DNA from: Geopsychrobacter sp.
GTDB taxonomy: Bacteria; Desulfobacterota; Desulfuromonadia; Desulfuromonadales; Geopsychrobacteraceae
Assembly: GCA_030620915.1 (NCBI GenBank)
Contig: JAUXIR010000125.1
Span: 1-5,755 of the forward strand
Reading direction: 5' to 3'
DNA: 5,755 bases
Both the position numbers and the translations under genes were made by a program. Position 1 is the first letter of the stretch. Each line of letters begins with the position of its first letter. This document shows, one piece after another, positions 1 through 4,809 of this stretch. The notes beneath the pieces were generated by a model, which made no database searches, was not told the origin of the DNA, and saw nothing but the letters and a program-made list of their open reading frames with translations.

Positions 1-352
1 GCCAGCCTAATTTCTCGGCTGGACCCTGGCAAGCCTGCTGGCCATCCCTTTCTGCTCATCATTCCTCTTACAAAGTAGCGCTCTGATCCCCGTCTTGATC
101 GGCGGCCTGCTGGTCATCCCCTTTTCATTCCTGCTGATCAGCTTCGGTCCACGCTTTCTACCGGCACCGGAAGTGGCCTTACTCATGCTGCTGGAAACCA
201 TTCTGGGCCCATTCCTGGTCTGGTTTTTCCTGGGGGAAGAACCGGGCCGGTTCGCCCTGCTGGGTGGAGGCATTGTGATCGGGATGCTGGGTTGGCATTC
301 CCTTGCGGGTCTGATCAGTTGGCAGAACCTGCGCGGACGATATGTCCGATAG
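1..352 (+). pseudogene. EamA/DMT-family transporter, C-terminal part, with in-frame stop near the left edge
   Basis: This is the C-terminal EamA repeat of a drug/metabolite-transporter (DMT) superfamily inner-membrane permease. After a TAA at 8-10 the frame is open for 113 residues and ends at the TAG at 350-352. It is almost wholly hydrophobic, with about four membrane segments, and carries the family's signature: small/aromatic residues, then PAPEVALLMLLE, then a short helix ending in LGEEP, then LLGGGIVIGML. The codons just before the TAA read Pro-Ala, and the residues after it (FLGWTLASLL) fit the usual start of the first helix of repeat two, so homology seems to run across the stop. That suggests a nonsense mutation or a frameshift close by, although only two upstream codons are visible. 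A TTG at 95 could open a shorter frame, but starting inside the repeat would not make a working permease. The substrate cannot be told. It is a different paralogue from the complete transporter at 1411-2319. Confidence 0.6.
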
Positions 353-475
353 TCCGATTTTAACCGGGACTAAGAATAGCTTCATATCGAATGCGAAGAT
401 ATCTCCGCCAGTACTTACTAAGGATGGGGGAGCAAGGGTTTTGGTGGCAATTCATTACCCCAATGGCGTGAGAGC

Positions 476-580
476 TTATCCCTTTGCGCGCAAACTACTT
501 TTCAGAATGAAGAACTCAAGAATTCCAGAAAACATGGAACCGAGGATAATACCCAAACGTTCGTCAACTAACAGGTTGGT
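476..580 (-). pseudogene. NhaA-type Na+/H+ antiporter, C-terminal remnant (34 codons)
   Basis: Read on the minus strand from 580 to the TAA at 476-478, this frame gives 34 residues containing LLVDERLGIILGSMFSG and ending in a hydrophobic stretch and LRAKG. NhaA antiporters end in the same way: a short linker, (A/E)(K/R)LGI(L/I)xGS, a last transmembrane helix, then a Leu/Arg-rich tail. From memory, the E. coli NhaA C-terminus can be aligned without gaps. The frame is closed by TGA at 602-604, and the homology stops at about 577-580, where a TGGTGTCCACT repeat begins. The rest of the gene (about 350 codons) is absent, so this is a relic rather than a gene. The break probably marks an insertion or deletion event. 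The main doubt is the shortness of the match. Confidence 0.55.
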
Positions 581-621
581 GTCCACTTTTTCCAGCCTAC
601 CTCAATAACATGGTGTCCACT
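577..621. repeat. Direct repeat TGGTGTCCACT x2, possible insertion-sequence end remnant
   Basis: The 11-mer TGGTGTCCACT occurs exactly at 577-587 and 611-621, 34 bp apart and in the same orientation. The first copy continues with TTTTTCC and the second with ATTGCGG. The left copy lies where the nhaA-like homology breaks off, and the right copy contains the tetR stop codon. Repeated short motifs inside an element end are known from families such as IS21, so this may be one end of a decayed insertion sequence whose transposase has been deleted. No transposase frame and no matching inverted copy is visible in the window, so the family is not assigned. The neighbouring stretch 353-475 is AT-richer than the flanks and shows nothing else that can be named. 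Confidence 0.4.
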
Positions 622-1264
622 ATTGCGGACCGACCTCACTGAAGATGGTCGGGAAAAAGCTGGCAAGAAAGGCCAGGCATGCTTTCACCGCATCATTGGG
701 AACAAGATAGCCCGGCGCGATCAAATAGTTGACCCAGAATCCATCGATCATCGCTGTCAAGGCAACCGCTATCGCCTGCAGACTCATGCCATTAATGGTT
801 TCATCACCTTGGGCCAACTGACGCAACAATCCCTCCACCTCGGCCTCGTACTCGCGGTCAATTTTCTTAGACATCTCCAGATAGGTTTGCCGGTGAGGGG
901 TTAGCCCCCAGAACGCCATCCATACCGTCAGTTTTTTGTGGTCGGCGATGGGCGGATTGAGCAGGGTCACAATGAGGTTTCTCAGGCGAGATGCCGGGCT
1001 CTGGTTAAGATCAGATAAAATGTTACGCCAGGCCTGTTCGTGCTCCAGGTAGAGCATACGAAATGCCTCGAGCATCAGCTGATCTTTGGTATTGAAATGG
1101 AAATTGCAGATCCCCCGAGACAGCCCGGTACGTTCGGCAACTTTGCCCAGGGTGACTCCGGCAAGCCCCTCATCGGCAAGGATATCGATGGTGGCATCGA
1201 GGAGTTTCCGACGGGTAATCTGTTTCTGTTCGGAGCGACTCGGACTCTTGTTACTGGATGGCAT
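620..1264 (-). CDS. TetR/AcrR-family transcriptional repressor, BetI-like
   Basis: This 214-residue protein is a one-component repressor of the TetR family. Residues about 17-63 form the DNA-binding domain (RRKLLDATIDILADEGLAGVT, then the helix-turn-helix KVAERTGLSRGICNFHF, then TKDQLMLEAF), a textbook TetR_N pattern. The ligand-binding half resembles the BetI C-terminal domain: VWMAFWG at 114-120 and AMIDGFWVNYL at 171-181 match the AFW and IDGxW motifs of BetI. No betaine genes are nearby, so the symbol betI is not used. The start is the first ATG in the frame. Its ribosome-binding site is weak (GAGAG, 6 nt upstream). The gene is divergent from the DMT transporter, which it most likely represses together with itself through the palindrome at 1321-1338. 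The last residues (EVGPQ) and stop lie in or beside the TGGTGTCCACT repeat, so the tail may have been altered by a rearrangement. Confidence 0.93.
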   Translation of the reverse strand: MPSSNKSPSRSEQKQITRRKLLDATIDILADEGLAGVTLGKVAERTGLSRGICNFHFNTKDQLMLEAFRMLYLEHEQAWRNILSDLNQSPASRLRNLIVTLLNPPIADHKKLTVWMAFWGLTPHRQTYLEMSKKIDREYEAEVEGLLRQLAQGDETINGMSLQAIAVALTAMIDGFWVNYLIAPGYLVPNDAVKACLAFLASFFPTIFSEVGPQ

Positions 1265-1307
1265 AGGCGGCTCTCAGGTTGCATTCAGGGGATCAGCAAA
1301 CATCTTC

Positions 1308-1336
1308 TTGACGCTAACACTGAACATACGTATAGT
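1308..1336 (+). promoter_or_regulatory. Sigma70-type promoter for the DMT transporter
   Basis: TTGACG at 1308-1313 and TATAGT at 1331-1336 are separated by the ideal 17 bp. Each hexamer matches five of six consensus bases. The expected transcript would start near 1343 and leave a leader of about 65 nt before the ATG at 1411. The -10 hexamer lies inside the palindrome at 1321-1338, as expected for a promoter blocked by a TetR-type repressor. Confidence 0.7.
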
Positions 1337-1339
1337 CAA
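1311..1339 (-). promoter_or_regulatory. Possible tetR promoter, opposed to and overlapping the transporter promoter
   Basis: On the minus strand TTGACT (1339-1334) is followed after 17 bp by TAGCGT (1316-1311). The -35 is a five-of-six match. The -10 is weak but keeps the key T, A and final T. The -35 lies across the right arm of the 1321-1338 palindrome, which would give autoregulation. It is less certain than the transporter promoter because of the poor -10. Confidence 0.4.
1321..1338. promoter_or_regulatory. Candidate TetR operator, 18-bp imperfect palindrome
   Basis: TGAACATACGTATAGTCA is a dyad with half-sites TGAACATAC and TGACTATAC, identical at seven of nine positions, around a perfect ATACGTAT core. 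Length and symmetry suit a TetR-family dimer. It covers the transporter -10 and the -35 proposed for tetR, the usual position for a repressor controlling a divergent pair. Assignment to this particular TetR protein is inferred from position. Confidence 0.6.
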
Positions 1340-1349
1340 TCCACGCCCA

Positions 1350-1365
1350 CTGAATGGTCGTTCAG
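1350..1365. promoter_or_regulatory. Secondary dyad CTGAA-N6-TTCAG in the tetR/transporter gap
   Basis: Five-base arms CTGAA and TTCAG flank six unpaired bases, just downstream of the expected transporter transcription start. The heptamer CACTGAA occurs at 1318-1324 and again at 1348-1354, exactly 30 bp apart (about three helical turns), so this could be an auxiliary operator site. The rest of the site does not resemble the main operator, so support is weak. Confidence 0.25.
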
Positions 1366-1410
1366 CCAGCGAAAAACATATCAACCCGTTCCAGCCTAAG
1401 GTATCAAGTA

Positions 1411-2319
1411 ATGAGCAAGTCCAAATCAGCCACCCTCGGAGTTTTGTTTGTCTCCTTTATCTGGGGGGTCGAATTTGTCCTGATCCACAATGCCATTGCC
1501 CTATTGGAGCCACACAGCTTCAATGCGGTGCGTTTCGGTATTGCCAGTCTGTTTGTCGGGCTCTGTATGGGCTATTGGAAAATACGCGGCGGCTTCAACT
1601 GGCGTATGCTCAGGCATGGTTGCTTATTAGGGCTGCTGCTCTATCTGGGTTTCACCTTCCAGACCTTCGGACTTCTCTACACGAGCGTTTCCAACTGCGG
1701 GTTTATTACCAGTCTGAATGTAATGCTGGTTCCCATCATTGCACTTTTTCTGCTCGGGGAGCGCCTGCGTCTGTTGACAGTGTTCGGCGTAGGGGTTGCT
1801 GCTGCTGGGCTCTACTTTCTCACCGCGGCAGGTGATGCGCCCTTCAACTTCGGGGATCTATTGACCCTTATCTGCGCCCTGATGTTTGCTTTGCACATCG
1901 TCTATACCGGCAAGTACGGGCGGGAGCATGGGGCCTTAGCACTGACCCTGGTGCAACTGTTGACCGTTTCGGTCCTCAGCCTCGGTTCAGCCTTGGTCTC
2001 TGAAGACTGGCAGCGCTTGCTCGATCCCGGGGTTGTCGGAAATCCTGATGTCCTTTTTGCCATCCTTGTCGCCTCAATTCTGGGCACCGGCCTAGCGGTC
2101 ATGATTCAAACCCTGGCTCAGGGTCACCTGAGTTCAACGCGAGTGGCACTGATTTATTCTCTGGAGCCGATCTTTGCCGCCCTGACGGCCTTTCTGATAT
2201 TAAATGAGCAGTTGCCGGCGGCGGCGGGACTCGGTGCAGCCATGATCCTGGCCGGTATCCTTCTGGCCGAGCTGCCAACATTGAGGACCAAAGAAATGCT
2301 GCCAGCCGAAGGGGAATGA
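1411..2319 (+). CDS. EamA/DMT-family transporter (10-TM permease)
   Basis: This is a complete 302-residue inner-membrane permease of the drug/metabolite-transporter superfamily, with two EamA repeats at about residues 8-138 and 148-287 and roughly ten membrane helices. Family landmarks are the N-terminal LFVSFIWGVEFVLIHNAI, SVSNCGFITSLNVMLVPIIA followed by LGERL at the end of repeat one, and ALIYSLEPIFAALTAFLIL followed by NEQL at the end of repeat two. Such proteins export or import small metabolites, and the substrate cannot be read from the sequence. The ATG at 1411 is chosen because AAGG at 1398-1401 lies 9 nt upstream and the protein then begins like its family. An in-frame ATG at 1354 would add 19 residues without a ribosome-binding site. 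The gene is divergent from tetR, has a strong promoter overlapped by a candidate operator, and ends shortly before an intrinsic terminator. It is probably induced when a ligand releases the TetR protein. Confidence 0.93.
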   Translation: MSKSKSATLGVLFVSFIWGVEFVLIHNAIALLEPHSFNAVRFGIASLFVGLCMGYWKIRGGFNWRMLRHGCLLGLLLYLGFTFQTFGLLYTSVSNCGFITSLNVMLVPIIALFLLGERLRLLTVFGVGVAAAGLYFLTAAGDAPFNFGDLLTLICALMFALHIVYTGKYGREHGALALTLVQLLTVSVLSLGSALVSEDWQRLLDPGVVGNPDVLFAILVASILGTGLAVMIQTLAQGHLSSTRVALIYSLEPIFAALTAFLILNEQLPAAAGLGAAMILAGILLAELPTLRTKEMLPAEGE

Positions 2320-2386
2320 GGAGGGTCAACATTTGCTGTTGTTCGACATGATTGATTTCATCCCCTGAAAAAATGCGGTCATTTTC

Positions 2387-2430
2387 AACAAGGCGGGCCC
2401 GACGCTATCGCCGGGCCCGCCTTGTTTTAT
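2387..2430 (+). terminator. Intrinsic terminator after the DMT transporter gene
   Basis: AACAAGGCGGGCCCG at 2387-2401 pairs perfectly with CGGGCCCGCCTTGTT at 2412-2426, giving a 15-bp GC-rich stem with a 10-nt loop. The plus strand runs straight into TTTTAT. It lies 67 bp past the transporter stop and 26 bp beyond the end of the convergent Fe-S gene at 2453. On the minus strand the same hairpin forms but is followed by only a short T run (TTGAAAAT), so it may end that operon less efficiently. Confidence 0.88.
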
Positions 2431-2452
2431 AACAGCTGTCTGTAAATTGTTA

Positions 2453-2980
2453 TCAGCCCCGTGCTTCCAGGGTCGCCTGCATGACTGCCGATCCCAACTT
2501 CTGACGCTTCTCCCGTGGGGAACCTTCGATGGAGCGTTGTTTCATCTGCAAAACCTTGACCTTAACGATCTCCGGATCCTTCTCCTGGAATACCAGAGCA
2601 CCCGGCTGGCACTCCTTGACACAGGCGGGATCACCATCACAGGTATCACACTTATAAGCACAGCTATTGTCATTCAGCTCGATCATCCCGTAAGGACAGG
2701 CGGTAACACAGTCGCCACAGCCGGTACATTTTTCCGCATCGACCACCACGACATCATCTTCATTACGCGAGATGGCAATGACCGGGCAGGCCTTAAGGCA
2801 GGACGCGCCGGGGCACTGGAAGCAGACACTCGGAACCGAGCACCCCTCCAGGGAGTAGTTATTGATCTGCACCCGGGAGCGGGAAGGACGAAAAGCACCC
2901 TCTTTGGCCGCCGAGCAGGCATAGGAACAACGGTTACAGCCGGTACAGAGATCTGGTTTGGCAAACAGTAACTTTTTCAT
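2453..2980 (-). CDS. Polyferredoxin-type electron-transfer subunit with four [4Fe-4S] motifs (AOR-associated)
   Basis: This is a soluble 175-residue iron-sulfur protein of the HycB/HybA/DmsB-like type, which carries electrons to or from a catalytic subunit. Numbered from the chosen start, the cluster motifs are CxxCxxCxxxC at 12-22, CxxCxxxxCxxxCP at 53-65, CxxCxxCxxxCP at 85-95 and CxxCxxxxxCxxxC at 111-124: sixteen ligand cysteines for four clusters. There is no signal peptide or Tat motif, so it is cytoplasmic. The ATG at 2980 is preferred because AGGAG at 2989-2993 is 8 nt upstream. An ATG at 2986 is only 2 nt from it. The ribosome-binding site overlaps the stop codon of the AOR gene, which suggests translational coupling and a shared complex. 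Small subunits of this kind accompany AOR-type enzymes (for example AorA of Aromatoleum and the WOR5 small subunit of Pyrococcus). The C-terminal 35 residues are charged and lack cysteines. Confidence 0.92.
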   Translation of the reverse strand: MKKLLFAKPDLCTGCNRCSYACSAAKEGAFRPSRSRVQINNYSLEGCSVPSVCFQCPGASCLKACPVIAISRNEDDVVVVDAEKCTGCGDCVTACPYGMIELNDNSCAYKCDTCDGDPACVKECQPGALVFQEKDPEIVKVKVLQMKQRSIEGSPREKRQKLGSAVMQATLEARG

Positions 2981-2988
2981 CAACATGT

Positions 2989-2993
2989 CTCCT
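2989..2993 (-). promoter_or_regulatory. Ribosome-binding site of the Fe-S gene, overlapping the AOR stop codon
   Basis: On the minus strand TAAGGAG combines the TAA stop of the AOR gene (2995-2993) with the AGGAG Shine-Dalgarno sequence. Its 8-nt distance to the ATG at 2980, against 2 nt to the ATG at 2986, decides the start. The overlap points to coupled translation. Confidence 0.75.
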
Positions 2994-4762
2994 TAAGACG
3001 CGAAGGCATCCAAGCCTAGCTCAGCAATTTTCGTAGCAGAGGGGATTCCATTCTCATCCCAATCCCGCATCCGGTAATAGACCTGCTTGGCCTGCTCAAA
3101 GTCCTCAAGACCAAAGACCCGTCCCTCACTCGGTCCGGCCTTCTCCAATTTGCGGTTAAGGACCTTCTCCGGCAGGCTGTCTTCCTTGGCGCTAAAACCG
3201 TTCTTAACATTGAACAGGCGGTTAAGATTCCAGATCCGCTCTCCGGCCCGATCAATTTCATCGGCACTCACCTCTTCACCCAGAGCGCTAGTCAGAAGGT
3301 CGGCAAGGATTTCACTGTCAAGGGTCGCCCAGAATTCACAGAATCCCAGGGACCATTTAACACTGTTGAAGTTCTGCATCGCCTGGACTTCTTCTACCAA
3401 TGTGCTGGTATCGAAGGGGTCCTCGGCAAAGAGGGTAAAGGCCCGCAGGTGGCAGGCGCCCCGTTCGCTGGTTGCATAGGCAACCCCCATCCCGTAATTG
3501 CCGCGCGGATCATAGGCCGGCATCTCCAGCCCCTTGACCTCCATCGACATATCGGTCGCATGATATTTTTCGGCCAATTTCTTGGCACCCAATGCCAGAT
3601 CGCGACCGCGCTCGGTGGAGAGATTGGCAATCTCGGTAACGACCTTGAAGAAATCGACATCACCGAATTTCAGCCCGAGGTCGCCGCGGCCGCTCTCGGT
3701 GATATCCATTGCCAGGGCGACCGTGTTGGCGCAACTCATGATATCCAGCCCCAGATCATCACAGAGGCTGTTGTAGCGGATGATCGACTCCATGTCATAC
3801 ACATCGCAGTTAGCACCGGCCAGAGCCAGGGCTTCATATTCGGGGCCCTCGACTTTGGCATCACCGATACGGGTAAATTTGCCGCAAGCCTGCGGACAAC
3901 TCGCACAGCCGCGCTCTCCTTGCTTGACCGCCTTAATCGCATCGGTATTGATCGACTGCAGCCGTTCGCTCGACCCTTGGGTAAAGTTCCGCACCGGCAG
4001 CACCCCGACTTCGCTGGTCACATCGACGAGCACCGGGGTGCCATCGGTCTTTGCCCAGAGATTCAATTCATCGAAAAGGTTGGTCTCCTTGTAATGGCTC
4101 GCCTTCGCCCAGAAACCCTGCAGATCTGCAACCTTAACCGCTCCGGTACCACGGCAGACGATCCCCTTCAGGTTTTTGCTACCGAACAGTGCACCGCCAC
4201 CGGCACGCCCCATCTGGCGATAGGCATCGGAACCGATAATCGCATAGGGGACCTGCTGTTCGCCGGCCGGACCGATCGCAAGACATCTGGCATCCGGGGT
4301 CCCGACCGCTTCTTCGAGGCTCTTTTCGGTTTCGAAGATTCCCTTGCCGGTCAACGCCTCGGCCGACTCAAGGCTGACCTCATCGTCGACAATTTTCAGG
4401 TAGACGGGCGCAGCGGCCCTGCCCTTGATAATAATTCCGTCATAACCGGCAAACTTGAGCTCAGGACCGAAGGCGCCGCCGACATTGGTATTGAAGATGG
4501 TTCCGGTCAGCGGAGATTTGGAGGTCATCGAGGTTCGCCCGGTCATCGGAACGATGGTCCCGGTCAGGGCACCTGGCATGATGACCAGGGCGTTCTCCGC
4601 TGAAAACGGATCCACATCGGGCGAGACGGCATCCCAATAGTAACGGGTCGCCAGTCCGTAACTGCCCCAGTACTCCCGGGCCCAGTCCATCCGGAGTGGC
4701 TCCTTGCTCAGTTGACCGGTGGTCAGGTCGACAATCAGCACCTTCCCTGCAAAAAGATTCAT
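2993..4762 (-). CDS. Aldehyde ferredoxin oxidoreductase family, tungstopterin catalytic subunit
   Basis: This complete 589-residue protein is close to the usual AOR length of about 600. The family typically uses a W-bis-pterin cofactor and one [4Fe-4S] cluster to oxidise aldehydes to acids, or the reverse, with low-potential electrons. The N-terminal pterin domain (about 1-205) has GRTSMTSKSP at 75-84, NTNVGGAFG at 91-99 and GRAGGGALFGSKNLKGI at 185-201. Cluster ligands are C286, C289, C293 (CASCPQAC) and C475. E310 in GPEYE and H438 in RGACHLRA correspond to the proposed catalytic Glu and His of Pyrococcus AOR. DDLGLD at 335-340 is the first pterin-binding DxxGL(D/C) motif. The second reads WSLGFC at 470-475, with Trp instead of Asp. 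The start has AGAAGGA at 4771-4777, 8 nt upstream. The gene lies between an AOR paralogue and an Fe-S gene in one operon. The protein is cytoplasmic (no signal peptide). The substrate is not known. Confidence 0.95.
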   Translation of the reverse strand: MNLFAGKVLIVDLTTGQLSKEPLRMDWAREYWGSYGLATRYYWDAVSPDVDPFSAENALVIMPGALTGTIVPMTGRTSMTSKSPLTGTIFNTNVGGAFGPELKFAGYDGIIIKGRAAAPVYLKIVDDEVSLESAEALTGKGIFETEKSLEEAVGTPDARCLAIGPAGEQQVPYAIIGSDAYRQMGRAGGGALFGSKNLKGIVCRGTGAVKVADLQGFWAKASHYKETNLFDELNLWAKTDGTPVLVDVTSEVGVLPVRNFTQGSSERLQSINTDAIKAVKQGERGCASCPQACGKFTRIGDAKVEGPEYEALALAGANCDVYDMESIIRYNSLCDDLGLDIMSCANTVALAMDITESGRGDLGLKFGDVDFFKVVTEIANLSTERGRDLALGAKKLAEKYHATDMSMEVKGLEMPAYDPRGNYGMGVAYATSERGACHLRAFTLFAEDPFDTSTLVEEVQAMQNFNSVKWSLGFCEFWATLDSEILADLLTSALGEEVSADEIDRAGERIWNLNRLFNVKNGFSAKEDSLPEKVLNRKLEKAGPSEGRVFGLEDFEQAKQVYYRMRDWDENGIPSATKIAELGLDAFAS

Positions 4763-4770
4763 CTTATATT

Positions 4771-4777
4771 TCCTTCT
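4771..4777 (-). promoter_or_regulatory. Ribosome-binding site of the complete AOR gene
   Basis: AGAAGGA on the minus strand lies 8 nt before the ATG at 4762, within the 47-bp gap after the upstream AOR paralogue. No convincing promoter or terminator is visible in that gap, so the genes are taken as one transcription unit. Confidence 0.65.
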
Positions 4778-4809
4778 GTTTTAAGTAATGGGACGCAGGC
4801 CAGAGGTTG

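Noticed and set aside
342..608. Plus-strand open frame of 88 codons after the left transporter gene
   Set aside because: It has no ribosome-binding site, overlaps the end of the transporter frame, resembles no known family, and runs across the nhaA relic on the other strand and the first repeat. The minus-strand reading explains this stretch better.
620..1264. Naming the TetR gene betI
   Set aside because: The C-terminal domain is BetI-like, but there are no choline or betaine genes nearby and the divergent partner is a DMT permease, so the function would be a guess.
2..1399. Nonamer CCAGCCTAA at 2-10 and 1391-1399, with CCAGCCTA also at 592-599
   Set aside because: The three copies have unrelated flanks and no consistent spacing or symmetry, so they are probably chance. 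The copy at 592-599 could belong to the possible element end.
2366..2387. Small hairpin TGAAAAAATG / CATTTTCA just before the main terminator
   Set aside because: The arms are AT-rich and need a two-base bulge, and there is no T tract of its own. The 15-bp hairpin next to it is the convincing terminator.
2447..2971. Plus-strand open frame of 174 codons opposite the Fe-S gene
   Set aside because: The minus strand encodes sixteen correctly spaced cluster cysteines, so the plus-strand frame is an antisense shadow.
3449..4603. Long plus-strand open frame (384 codons) opposite the complete AOR gene
   Set aside because: It is a shadow of the high-GC AOR coding sequence, which has full-length homology and motifs on the minus strand. 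The plus-strand product shows no recognisable domain.
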